Shown piece after piece: positions 26,455-34,788 of a DNA stretch of 64,000 nt; position 1 is the first letter of the stretch; every line of letters starts with the position of its first letter. Under the pieces are notes generated by a model, which was not told the DNA's origin, ran no database searches, and was given only the letters and a program-made list of their open reading frames with translations. A program made the translations under genes and the position numbers. The DNA comes from Pseudalkalibacillus sp045920555 (GTDB lineage: Bacteria; Bacillota; Bacilli; Bacillales; Fictibacillaceae), in NCBI RefSeq assembly GCF_045920555.1, contig NZ_CP174509.1:5270001-5334000 (forward strand), in the 5' to 3' direction.

Positions 26455-27432
26455 TCAATCCGAGAAACTTGATACTGTCTTTTCCATTGACTGTAGTCGT
26501 TTTTTCTTCAATGCTATCAAGGTAATCATTTCGTAGATTAAAGACGAAGCTAATACGGCAGTAATTTCACCGCTATCATAAGTTGGAAGCACTTCGACTA
26601 AATCAAACCCAACAACATCGAGTCCATCCAAACCTCTTACGTATTCCAATGCTTCAAAGCTTGTTGGTCCACCGACTTCGGGTGTACCCGTACCTGGAGC
26701 ATAAGCTGGATCAACAAAGTCAACGTCATAGGAAACAAAAACAGGGCGATCTCCCACACGGCGGCGGATACGTCGCATGACTTCTGTAAAACCGATTTCC
26801 CGAACCTCTTTCATGGTAATTACTTCAAAACCTAATTTCCGAGCATCTTCAATGTCATCTGGGCTATAAAGAGGACCTCTTATACCGACCTGAATGGAAT
26901 GTTCTACATCGAGAAGCCCTTCTTCAACTGCACGGCGAAACGGTGTACCGTGCATATATTTTTCACCATAGTAATTATCCCAGGTATCACCATGAGAATC
27001 GAAATGAACGAGTGCAACCGGACCATATTTTTTGTAAAAAGCACGAAGATTACCCAGTGATATGGAATGGTCTCCCCCCATAATGATAGGCGTGATTTCT
27101 TTATCAAGAATAGGGGAAAGTTCAGAAACCATATTATCGTAGGTACGATGGATGTTCCCAGGAACTACATCAACATCCCCGTAGTCCACACCGGAACAGT
27201 AATCAAAGATATTAATATCCATATCAGGGTTATAAGGGCGAAGTAGAACTGAAAAATTACGAATATGTTGTGGACCATAACGTTGACCAGTACGATTTGA
27301 TGCGGCAGTATCAAAAGGAACGCCCAATACAACAAAGTCTATTTTGTCTGTCGTCTTGATTTGTTCTAATCTCATAAAAGTACGTACACCGCAAAAACGT
27401 GGTGATTTTGTTGAATCTTTCGGCTGATACAT
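26455..27432 (-). CDS. Ureohydrolase (agmatinase / guanidino-acid hydrolase family)
   Basis: Manganese-type ureohydrolase of 325 residues that splits a guanidino group to urea and an amine. Metal ligands are GGDHSIS near 129, HFDSHGDTWD near 151 and SYDVDFVDPAYAPGTGTPE near 235. The VDYGDVDVV and GVPFDTAASNRTGQR motifs suit agmatinase, guanidinobutyrase and guanidinopropionase; the exact substrate cannot be read. Start 27432 follows AAGGAGGGA; a longer frame to 27483 would overlap the -24/-12 promoter region. It is the first gene of the operon transcribed from that promoter. Confidence 0.88.
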   Translation of the reverse strand: MYQPKDSTKSPRFCGVRTFMRLEQIKTTDKIDFVVLGVPFDTAASNRTGQRYGPQHIRNFSVLLRPYNPDMDINIFDYCSGVDYGDVDVVPGNIHRTYDNMVSELSPILDKEITPIIMGGDHSISLGNLRAFYKKYGPVALVHFDSHGDTWDNYYGEKYMHGTPFRRAVEEGLLDVEHSIQVGIRGPLYSPDDIEDARKLGFEVITMKEVREIGFTEVMRRIRRRVGDRPVFVSYDVDFVDPAYAPGTGTPEVGGPTSFEALEYVRGLDGLDVVGFDLVEVLPTYDSGEITAVLASSLIYEMITLIALKKKRLQSMEKTVSSFSD

Positions 27433-27478
27433 ACTATCCCTCCTTGTATTTGATAAATCTCTTCTGTTTATATATTGA

Positions 27479-27495
27479 TGCAAGTACTATGCCAA
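27479..27495 (-). promoter_or_regulatory. Sigma-54 (-24/-12) promoter of the ureohydrolase operon
   Basis: Minus-strand TTGGCATAGTACTTGCA matches the sigma-54 consensus TTGGCAC-N5-TTGCW with one change and exact GG/GC spacing. It lies 47 bases before the ureohydrolase start, downstream of a sigma-54 activator gene. Confidence 0.85.
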
Positions 27496-27536
27496 CAAAA
27501 AATACTGAAATCACAAGAACTAATGACGGCTCTTTA

Positions 27537-27600
27537 ATGCATAATCGCATCAATTCAATCATCAATAGATGCGATTATGCATTACGATGCGTTTTTGCAT
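27537..27600. promoter_or_regulatory. Upstream activator sites: three ATGC-N6-GCAT dyads
   Basis: Three 14-base dyads occur at 27537-27550 (ATGCATAATCGCAT), 27569-27582 (ATGCGATTATGCAT) and 27587-27600 (ATGCGTTTTTGCAT). The first two form a perfect 16-base inverted repeat (27536-27551 and 27568-27583). Start-to-start spacings are 32 and 18 bases. They lie 42 to 121 bases upstream of the sigma-54 element, the usual place for enhancer-type activator sites, and the last one is inside the 3' end of the activator gene. Confidence 0.75.
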
Positions 27601-29050
27601 TAATACCATACTTTTTTAGTTTTCTAACCACATTCGATTGATTCAAGCCTAAATATTCTGCCATTTCGTATGTCGTCTTATACTGTCTCACAGCCCGTTT
27701 CAGCCAACGGATTTCAACTTCCTCTAGAGCTTCCTGTAATGACGTCCCCCTCTCCTCCAACTCCTCAACATACCAGTTGTCCATGTTTTGTTGATGTTCC
27801 CGTTGTATGTGAAAGGGTAGAGAGTCCGGATAAATGGTTCTTGTCTCGGTTGTAATCACAAGCCTCTCAATTATATTTTGTAGCTCACGTACATTTCCCG
27901 GCCATTCATAATCAACCAATTCTTCTATTGTTGTCGAATGAAAATACTTGCTAGTTTCATATTTTTCATTGAATTTTTTTAAATAGTAATGTACCAGCAT
28001 AACTATATCTTCTTTCCGTTCTCTTAGTGGTGGAATCGTGATGGAAATCACGTTCAGCCTATAAAAAAGGTCCTGGCGAAATTTCCCTTGCTTCACCATT
28101 TCCTCTAAATCTTGGTTGGTCGAGGCTATTAGTCGAAAGTCAATGCTTTTTGAATGAACTCCCCCAACTCGAGTAACCTTTTTCTCCTGAATCGCTTTTA
28201 ACAACTTAGCCTGAACAGAGAGTGGAAGTTCACCAACTTCATCAAGAAACAGAGTTCCTTTGTCTGCAATTTCAATAAGACCTGGTTTTCCCTTTTTATT
28301 AGCTCCCGTAAACGAACCTGCTTCGTATCCAAACATTTCGGATTCAAACAAAGATTCGGGAATAGCACCACAGTTTACCTCAATAAAGGTTTCAGTTTTT
28401 CTGTGACTTCCTTTATGGAGAGCACGGGCAAACACGTTTTTGCCGACACCAGATTCCCCAAGAAAGACAACGGAGGCGTCTGATTTTGCAACCCGTTGTA
28501 AAAGCTGCCATATTCGCTGAATAGACTTGCTTTGAATGACCATATCCTCTTTGCTTTGGCCCCTTTCCCGGAGTTCTTGGATTTCAGATTGATATCGCTC
28601 CATCCTTGTTCTTAATTCCTCGTAATCTTCCTTTAAGCATTGGATTTCTGTTAGATCATATGAAAAACTAATAACTCGAATAATCTCGCCAAAGTCATTA
28701 CATACTGGGAACCCAGTTGCCATAACAGTACGTCCAGTTGGGGTGTGCTGCATTACCTGTACTTCCTTACGCTCCGTTAAAACTTTTTTGGTTACAGATG
28801 GTGAAAATATATTTTCAGCTTCGAGTTCATATACTGATTTACCAATTAAATAAGAAGAACCCTTTCCATAAATGCTGATGCAGTTAGGGCTAGCCCTTAA
28901 CACATTCCCTTTTCCATCCGTAATCACAATGTTATCTTTTGATGCTTGTAGTATGGCATTCAGTTCAACCTCTAAATGAAGTTGTTTCTCCATAAAAATC
29001 ACCGAACTTTCAAAAAGTTTTTTATTTAAAGATAACATATGAGTTAACAT
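27575..29050 (-). CDS. Sigma-54-dependent transcriptional activator with PAS domain
   Basis: Bacterial enhancer-binding protein of up to 491 residues. A PAS domain spans about 30-140 (NIVITDGKGNVLRASPNCISIYG), a coiled linker follows, then the AAA+ domain from about 168 with Walker A GESGVGKN, the sigma-54 contact loop as GSFTGA (variant of GAFTGA) and Walker B LFLDEVGELP. A Fis-type helix-turn-helix YEMAEYLGLNQSNVVRKLKKYGI ends the protein. Ser in place of Ala in GAFTGA is a known tolerated variant. The start could also be the Met at 28993. It lies directly upstream of, and in line with, the ureohydrolase operon, which it should activate in response to a small ligand bound by PAS. Confidence 0.9.
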   Translation of the reverse strand: MLTHMLSLNKKLFESSVIFMEKQLHLEVELNAILQASKDNIVITDGKGNVLRASPNCISIYGKGSSYLIGKSVYELEAENIFSPSVTKKVLTERKEVQVMQHTPTGRTVMATGFPVCNDFGEIIRVISFSYDLTEIQCLKEDYEELRTRMERYQSEIQELRERGQSKEDMVIQSKSIQRIWQLLQRVAKSDASVVFLGESGVGKNVFARALHKGSHRKTETFIEVNCGAIPESLFESEMFGYEAGSFTGANKKGKPGLIEIADKGTLFLDEVGELPLSVQAKLLKAIQEKKVTRVGGVHSKSIDFRLIASTNQDLEEMVKQGKFRQDLFYRLNVISITIPPLRERKEDIVMLVHYYLKKFNEKYETSKYFHSTTIEELVDYEWPGNVRELQNIIERLVITTETRTIYPDSLPFHIQREHQQNMDNWYVEELEERGTSLQEALEEVEIRWLKRAVRQYKTTYEMAEYLGLNQSNVVRKLKKYGINAKTHRNA

Positions 29051-29544
29051 CCCGTTGAACTAAAAGTTAGCACGGAGATACCATGATTTTTGAGAGGATA
29101 AAACTCTCATAAAATAAGTTTTAGACTGGTCAGACCACTACAATGTAACTGCTGTTTTATTTATTAGATTTTTTATTTAATACGTGTCATCACAAAATTA
29201 TATCCGCAGATCGCTTTGGTCGGAATAACTGGGAGTTATACAGTTTATAATGGCTCACTTTTAAAGTATCGCTCTGGCTAAAAGATTGGGATCAAATTTT
29301 TTCGGATATACGAGTAGAAATCAAAGCAGACTTAAAATGCATGCCACCCATAGTGGAATTCATCTTATTTCAGAATCTATTCCTTATAGCTTTTTTACTG
29401 TCAAATAATCTATTATAACTCTAAAATCCTTTCAAATAAGACAGCAATATGCTGCTTAGTGACATATTGAGCCCCTATTAATTTTAGTTTCAGAAAAGTT
29501 TATACATTGCAAATATTTAATTGTAAGCGCTCTATAATCTTATA
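29051..29544. other. Intergenic region between divergent regulators
   Basis: No gene is supported in this AT-rich stretch. A TTAGACTGGTCAGACCA sequence at 29121-29137 resembles the operator sites of the TetR regulator downstream and may be a further binding site. Confidence 0.4.
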
Positions 29545-29598
29545 TTGACATCATGAAAGCCCTATCATAAAATAGATTATGTAGACCGATTAGTATAA
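29545..29598 (+). promoter_or_regulatory. Promoter and operator of the TetR-punA-nupC operon
   Basis: TTGACA (29545-29550), 17-base spacer and TAAAAT (29568-29573) form a near-consensus sigma-A promoter. GTAGACCGATTAGTATAA at 29581-29598 lies right after it and resembles the LmrA/YxaF box of Bacillus subtilis (TAGACC followed by a T/A-rich half). Confidence 0.75.
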
Positions 29599-29627
29599 TT
29601 TAAGATATGGAGTGAACTAGTTAGACT

Positions 29628-30188
29628 ATGAAAAGAAATACACGAGAAGATATGATCCAAGCAACAGCAAAACTACTTCAAACCAAAGGATATGTTGGAA
29701 CAGGATTAAATGATATTATCCAACAGAGCGGTGCGCCGAAAGGCTCTATTTATTATCATTTCCCAAAAGGAAAAGAGCAATTAGCAATCGAGGCTGTAAA
29801 TTGGACCAAAGAGAGAGTTACCAATTTTATTAAAGAAAAACTTGCACTTCATAAAGCTCCAGTAGAAGCAATACAATACTTTATTTTAGAGAGTGCAGGT
29901 CGTTTTGAAAAAGATAATTATTTTCTTGGCGTTCCTATTACAGCCCTTGTATTGGAAACATCTTCAACAAGTGAAAATTTAAGAAAAGCATGTAATGATG
30001 TATTTGAAGCCTGGTCAGACGAGTTCGCTGATGTATTAAAAGCATATGGCTATGAAAATGAAGTAGCAAAAGAACTTGGAGGGACAATCAACTCGATGAT
30101 TCAAGGGGCTTTTGTTGTGTCCTTAGCACGAAAAGATGCTTCGGCATTAAAGTCTATGTCTCAGATGATTCCGAAAATTTTGAAGTAG
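29628..30188 (+). CDS. TetR family regulator, LmrA/YxaF type
   Basis: Repressor of 186 residues. Helix-turn-helix at about 24-47: GTGLNDIIQQSGAPKGSIYYHF, identical in style to LmrA/YxaF of Bacillus subtilis, followed by PKGKEQLAIEAV. The C-terminal ligand domain also has the LmrA-type GVPITALVLETSS segment. In Bacillus subtilis these repressors respond to flavonoids and control drug efflux or dioxygenase genes; here the gene is followed by purine nucleoside phosphorylase and a nucleoside transporter. Operators at 29581 and 30207 suggest autoregulation and control of the downstream genes. Confidence 0.85.
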   Translation: MKRNTREDMIQATAKLLQTKGYVGTGLNDIIQQSGAPKGSIYYHFPKGKEQLAIEAVNWTKERVTNFIKEKLALHKAPVEAIQYFILESAGRFEKDNYFLGVPITALVLETSSTSENLRKACNDVFEAWSDEFADVLKAYGYENEVAKELGGTINSMIQGAFVVSLARKDASALKSMSQMIPKILK

Positions 30189-30206
30189 TTTTCTTTTTAG
30201 CAATTA

Positions 30207-30222
30207 TGTAGACCGGTCTACA
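30207..30222 (+). promoter_or_regulatory. TetR operator before the purine nucleoside phosphorylase gene
   Basis: Perfect 16-base palindrome TGTAGACCGGTCTACA in the 66-base gap between tetR and the phosphorylase gene. It shares TGTAGACCG with the site at 29580. Confidence 0.75.
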
Positions 30223-30254
30223 AATTATAATATTTACAAATGGAGGTATAAAGA

Positions 30255-31073
30255 ATGCACAAGACAAATGAAATTATAGAAGCAAAAAATTTTATTATTA
30301 GTAAAACAGGGATCATTCCTGAAATAGGGATCATACTCGGTTCAGGATTAGGGAGTTTAGCTGATGAATTGGAAGATGCAGTTGCCATCCCTTACGAAAA
30401 TATTCCTTTCTTTTCAAAGTCCGACGCTGTTGGGCATGCTAATGAATTGGTTATTGGTAAATTGGAAGGAAAAAGCATTGTAGCAATGAAAGGGCGTTAT
30501 CACTATTACGAAGGATATAATTTAGATGAAGTTACTTTCCCTGTCAGAGTGATAAAAGCATTAGGAGCAGAAAAACTTATCATTACTAATTCATGTGGGG
30601 CTGTAAATAAAGATTTTAATCCAGGTGAGCTAATGTTGATTACCGATCATATCAATTTGGTAGGTACAAACCCCTTAATCGGCAAAAACAATCCAGATTT
30701 AGGCACACGTTTTCCAGACGTATCCAAAGTTTATAGCCAAGAGCTACGAAACATAGCACTAAATATTGCTGAAGAAAATAATATTACGCTACAAGAAGGT
30801 GTATACGGATGGTGGAGTGGCCCTGTTTATGAAACACCAGCAGAAATTCGAATGATACGGACATTAGGCTGCGATGCAATTGGCATGTCTACAGTACCTG
30901 AAGCAACTGTTGCAATCCACGCGGGACTCGAAGTATTAGGGATTTCCTGTTTAACTAATATGGCTTGTGGAATTTTAGATCAGCCTTTAAGTCATGATGA
31001 AGTTATTGAGGTTGCTGGAAAATCACGAAATACATTTATTTTATTAGTTAAAAAAGTAATAAATAATATGTAA
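30255..31073 (+). CDS. punA: Purine nucleoside phosphorylase
   Basis: Trimeric-type purine nucleoside phosphorylase of 272 residues: phosphate loop GSGLGSLADELE near residue 31, PYENIPFF, KGRYHYYEGY near 82, ITNSCGAVN near 112 and the purine-site TNMACGILDQPLSHDEV near 236. It splits inosine or guanosine to base and ribose 1-phosphate. An oddity is GVYGWWSGPVYETPAEIR near 184-201, where most relatives have small residues and GPSYE or GPCYE; this may alter specificity. Ribosome binding site TGGAGG precedes the ATG. It forms an operon with the nucleoside transporter. Confidence 0.9.
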   Translation: MHKTNEIIEAKNFIISKTGIIPEIGIILGSGLGSLADELEDAVAIPYENIPFFSKSDAVGHANELVIGKLEGKSIVAMKGRYHYYEGYNLDEVTFPVRVIKALGAEKLIITNSCGAVNKDFNPGELMLITDHINLVGTNPLIGKNNPDLGTRFPDVSKVYSQELRNIALNIAEENNITLQEGVYGWWSGPVYETPAEIRMIRTLGCDAIGMSTVPEATVAIHAGLEVLGISCLTNMACGILDQPLSHDEVIEVAGKSRNTFILLVKKVINNM

Positions 31074-31194
31074 CTAACTGTCGAGTAACAAGTATGATCA
31101 CAGACTAAATAATATTTCCTTCTGTCATTTGCTTATAAAAACTTGCGAATATCAAACAGACGGCAAGAACGAACCGAGATCAAACTAAGAGGTG

Positions 31195-32427
31195 ATGACA
31201 ATAAATATCATCTGGGGACTTGCAGGATGTAGTTTTATTATTCTGATCTCTTTTCTCTTATCTGAAAAAAAGAGATATATCAATATTAGAACTGTTACAA
31301 TTGGATTTATTTCACAAGTAGTTTTTGGATATCTCGTATTAAAATGGGAATTCGGAAAGGAAGCGCTCGCATATGTATCTGCTACGATCAATGACATTAT
31401 AAATTATGGACATGAGGGCATTGCATTTGTTTTTGGTCCTTTAGCTGATCGTGAGGGGGATGTTGCCGTTTTTGCTGTTAACGTCCTTGGCATGATTATC
31501 TTCCTAACGGTTCTAATAGCTATCTTATATCATTATGGGATTATGCAGTACATTGTCCGCTTTATCGGTGGATTTATTTCTAAAATAATGAAGACCTCTT
31601 ATGCTGAGTCAGCAGCTGCTGCGGCAAATATATTTGTAGGCAATACACAGTCTCCATTAGTTGTAAAACCTTATATTGCTAATATGACAAGATCACAGCT
31701 ATTTTCTGTGATGGTAGGAGGACTAGCATCCGTTTCAGGTGCGGTAATGGTTGGACTAGCTGCAATGGGAATCCCTTTGGATTATCTGCTTTCGGCTGCA
31801 TTAATGTCTGCACCTGCAGGGATTATGATAGCAAAATTTATCATACCAGAAACAGAAGAAATTAATGAAAATGAATGGAATGAGGCAGTAAATACTTCTG
31901 ATAAAAAGTCGGAAAAGTCGAATATCATAGATGTTATTTTTGTAAGTTCCAAGGAAGGATTGCAATTTGCAATAAATGTTGGATTGATGTTGATGGCCTT
32001 TATTGGGTTAATGGCATTAATTAACGGAGTCTTAAGTTGGGGAGGATCACTTTTCGGTTTTGACAACTTATCGTTAGAATTGATTTTTGGTTATCTGTTT
32101 GCACCAATAGCATTTATTATTGGTATTCCTTGGAATGAAGCTCTAACAGCAGGAAATTTAATAGCCCAAAAATTACTATTAAATGAATTCGTTGCATTCG
32201 GACAGCTATCCGAAATTATCAATAATCTATCCGAAAGAAGCGTAGCGATCTTAACTTTTTCCTTAAGTGGATTTGCCAACTTTGGAGCAGCTGGTAGTAT
32301 TGTTGGCATGCTAACAAATATGGTACCAGAGCGTAAGTACGAGATTCAAAAATTGATGATGAAGGCACTAGTTGCCGCTACTTTGGCAAACCTCTTAAAC
32401 GGTGCGATTGTAGCTATGTTTATTTAA
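31195..32427 (+). CDS. nupC: Nucleoside transporter NupC (CNT family)
   Basis: Concentrative nucleoside symporter of about 410 residues. Hallmarks: GHEGIAFVFGPLADREGDVAVFAV near residue 73, GNTQSPLVVKPYIANMTRSQLF near 150, VSGAVMVGLAAMGIPLDYLLSA, PWNEALTAGNLIAQKLLLNEFVAF and SGFANFGAAGSIVGML near 360. The start is odd: NIIWGL normally follows the initiator Met, but that codon is ATA (31201) here; ATG 31195 and GTG 31192 overlap the ribosome binding site AAGAGGTG. Translation probably begins at ATG 31195. It would supply nucleosides to the adjacent phosphorylase. Confidence 0.88.
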   Translation: MTINIIWGLAGCSFIILISFLLSEKKRYINIRTVTIGFISQVVFGYLVLKWEFGKEALAYVSATINDIINYGHEGIAFVFGPLADREGDVAVFAVNVLGMIIFLTVLIAILYHYGIMQYIVRFIGGFISKIMKTSYAESAAAAANIFVGNTQSPLVVKPYIANMTRSQLFSVMVGGLASVSGAVMVGLAAMGIPLDYLLSAALMSAPAGIMIAKFIIPETEEINENEWNEAVNTSDKKSEKSNIIDVIFVSSKEGLQFAINVGLMLMAFIGLMALINGVLSWGGSLFGFDNLSLELIFGYLFAPIAFIIGIPWNEALTAGNLIAQKLLLNEFVAFGQLSEIINNLSERSVAILTFSLSGFANFGAAGSIVGMLTNMVPERKYEIQKLMMKALVAATLANLLNGAIVAMFI

Positions 32428-32572
32428 TGCAACAGAGATTAAAAAATGACTTATAAATAATACCTTCATTTAGTTACTCTTGGGAATAAATTTTGTCCTC
32501 CTTTGCGTCAAAAAGTATTCTCAAGAGCTATTTTTTCAATTATAAAGAATTCGTAGTAAAAGGAAGATCATA

Positions 32573-33784
32573 ATGTTTAAACTTCATAGTGAAAATAGGA
32601 AACAAATACAAATTTTTATATTAGTAATAGGGATAGTATTCGTATCATTTAATTTACGTCCAGCTATAACTTCGGTAGGTCCACTGATTCCTTTTATTCG
32701 AGATGATATCCCTATTTCAAATGGTACTGCAGGATTGTTAACTAGTTTACCTCTGATTGCCTTTGCGATTGTATCACCACTAGTTCCAAAAATCGCTAGA
32801 TATTTCACGAATGAACGTGCATTAATTATTGGGTTACTCTTAATCATAGTAGGTATTTTTATACGCTCTATTACGGCTTTGTTTCTGTTATTGGTTGGTA
32901 CTCTAATCATTGGTATTGGTATTGCAATATGTAATGTATTATTGCCAAGCGTTATAAAAGATAAATTCCCATTAAAAATTGCACTCATGACAAGTCTATA
33001 CTCAACTGCGATGGGAATATTTGCAGCTTCTGCTTCTGGCCTAAGTATTCCATTTGCTTCAACAATGAATTTAGGCTGGCAGTTTTCACTAATTATTTGG
33101 ACAATGCCTGCCATCATTGCGATATTAATTTGGTTATATATAGGTAAAGAAATTCCTAGTCAAGAAGTAGAACCTACCATTCCTAAAAGTGAACGCCTAA
33201 TAAAGAATCGTATATGGTGTTCACCATTGGCATGGCAAGTTTCTATATTTTTAGGTTTACAGTCTACTTTATTCTATGTATCAATTTCTTGGTTGCCCGA
33301 AATACTTCATGATTATGGTGTCAGCTTAGTAACTGCTGGCTGGATGCTTTCATTTGCACAATTTATCGGGTTACCCGCAAGCCTATTGGTACCAATCATT
33401 GCTGGTAAGTTTAAGTCACAAAGTGTAGTCGCTGTCTTCATGGGTATCTTTGCAATATGTGGTTATAGTGGATTATTACTTGGAAGTTCTTTTACCGTCA
33501 TGGTGATTAGTTTGATGTTAATTGGAACCACTCTAAGCGGAGGATTTGCACTAGCTCTAACATTTTTAGGATTACGGTCGAAAACTTCTAATCAAGCAAC
33601 AGAGCTGTCAGGAATGGCTCAGTCCGTGGGCTATTTATTAGCTGCAATAGGTCCATTAGCTATAGGCATTCTATTCGATCTTTCAGGTAGTTGGACAATT
33701 CCATTACTATCTTTAATTATCATTTCTATTCTAGTCATCATTTTCGGTTTCCAAGCTGGGAAAGATAGATTTGTACTGAGTTAG
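32573..33784 (+). CDS. MFS transporter, CynX/NimT family
   Basis: Twelve-helix major facilitator of 403 residues. The N-terminal FVSFNLRPAITSVGPLIPFI and TAGLLTSLPLIAFAIVSPLVPKIARYF motifs are diagnostic of the CynX/NimT (2-nitroimidazole/cyanate) family; AELSGMAQSVGYLLAAIGP-type helix 11 appears near residue 345. Ribosome binding site AAAAGGAAG precedes the ATG. Substrate unknown. It is separated from nupC by 145 bases and may be transcribed alone. Confidence 0.85.
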   Translation: MFKLHSENRKQIQIFILVIGIVFVSFNLRPAITSVGPLIPFIRDDIPISNGTAGLLTSLPLIAFAIVSPLVPKIARYFTNERALIIGLLLIIVGIFIRSITALFLLLVGTLIIGIGIAICNVLLPSVIKDKFPLKIALMTSLYSTAMGIFAASASGLSIPFASTMNLGWQFSLIIWTMPAIIAILIWLYIGKEIPSQEVEPTIPKSERLIKNRIWCSPLAWQVSIFLGLQSTLFYVSISWLPEILHDYGVSLVTAGWMLSFAQFIGLPASLLVPIIAGKFKSQSVVAVFMGIFAICGYSGLLLGSSFTVMVISLMLIGTTLSGGFALALTFLGLRSKTSNQATELSGMAQSVGYLLAAIGPLAIGILFDLSGSWTIPLLSLIIISILVIIFGFQAGKDRFVLS

Positions 33785-33790
33785 TATTTA

Positions 33791-33837
33791 AGGGGTTGAC
33801 TCAAAAGGACTAATTCGTCCTTCTGATGTCAGCCCCT
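33791..33837. terminator. Hairpin after the MFS gene
   Basis: AGGGGTTGAC pairs with GTCAGCCCCT (one G-U), with an inner AAGGAC/GTCCTT stem. It lies 7 bases after the MFS stop and before the opposing permease fragment. Confidence 0.6.
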
Positions 33838-33864
33838 CTACTTTTGATCTATTTTTTCTTGAAA

Positions 33865-34293
33865 TCAAAAAGAATCGCCCTGTTTCTGTATAATTGAAGT
33901 TACCACACAATTGACAGGATCTTCCGCAATTTCGGTATGTCCACTAGCTGGAAGCCATCCTAGCTGCAAACTAATGACTAGAATAAATACAGTTCCCGTC
34001 ACATAAACTGGAAAGGACATACCGGCTGCTGCAATGGAAGAAACGATCATATCTATGAAACTACCACGTTTAACAGCTGCAATAATTCCTAGAGTGATAC
34101 CAATAATAGAACCGATAATGATCGCAGCAATCGCTAGTTCTAACGTTTTTGGAAGTGTTTGCGCTATATACGTCGTCACATCAATATTGTTAAACAAGGA
34201 TTGACCAAAATCTAACCTTAGCATGTCAGAAAGCCATCCTACATATTGTGATAACAATGGTTGATCTAATTTTTCAAAAGCCACATGAATCAT
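33865..34293 (-). pseudogene. Oligopeptide/dipeptide ABC permease (DppB/OppB) internal fragment
   Basis: The 142 codons read LDQPLLSQYVGWLSDMLRLD and FGQSLFNNIDVTTYIAQTLP, then KTLELAIAAIIIGSIIGITL and PVYVTGTVFILVISLQLGWLP, the middle of DppB-type permeases (normally about 310 residues). Both ends are missing: the N-terminal helix and the C-terminal EAA loop region are absent and the last residues do not fit. It is a dead fragment. Confidence 0.8.
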
Positions 34294-34477
34294 TAAATCC
34301 GAAAATCCTATTGGTTGTGGAAGGGTTTTCTAATGGAAATAGTATTAGCAGTTTATACATTTCTTAAAAGGTGAGATGGATGTACCTGTACCATCAATAG
34401 AACTACAGCAAAAAATGAACCGAGAAACAGAGAAACAATTGATTGTGAACATTTATCTTCTTTTTGGAAGACTTTGA

Positions 34478-34540
34478 CTTGTAGGGGAATCGGGTTGTGG
34501 AAAAAGTACACTTGCGCGGTTAATCATGGGGCTAATTAAT
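34478..34540 (+). pseudogene. Fragment of an oligopeptide ABC ATPase (Walker A)
   Basis: The frame reads LVGESGCGKSTLARLIMGLI, the Walker A region of DppD/DppF or AppF-type ATPases, and then breaks off. It belongs with the nearby DppB fragment although the strand is opposite, pointing to rearrangement. Confidence 0.7.
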
Positions 34541-34788
34541 TGGAAATACAGAAGGATTAAAACTTGAAAGTGCAAACGGACCATTTATGGCTTTACAATT
34601 TAACACAGATTTTGAGCCATTTAGTAAGCCAAAGGTAAAGCTTATGTTGCCTTAGATGAAAATGGTGACCGGGTTTTTAAAAAAACAAATCGAGATGTTA
34701 GAGTTCAGTCTCAAGTAACCCTACAATTTACAGAAGAAGACTTAGTTTATATTTTTCTTGTCTTAGAGATTCTAGTACATGGGTTGCT
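34541..34788. other. Unidentified scrambled DNA
   Basis: A short open stretch contains LESANGPFMALQFNTDFEPF and, after a shift, YVALDENGDRVF-like residues, but no start, stop or family is recognisable. It separates the ATPase fragment from the truncated transposase. Confidence 0.3.

Noticed and set aside
33865..34540. Possible intact oligopeptide transporter
   Set aside because: The permease lacks both ends, the ATPase is reduced to its Walker A region and the strands differ; only fragments remain.
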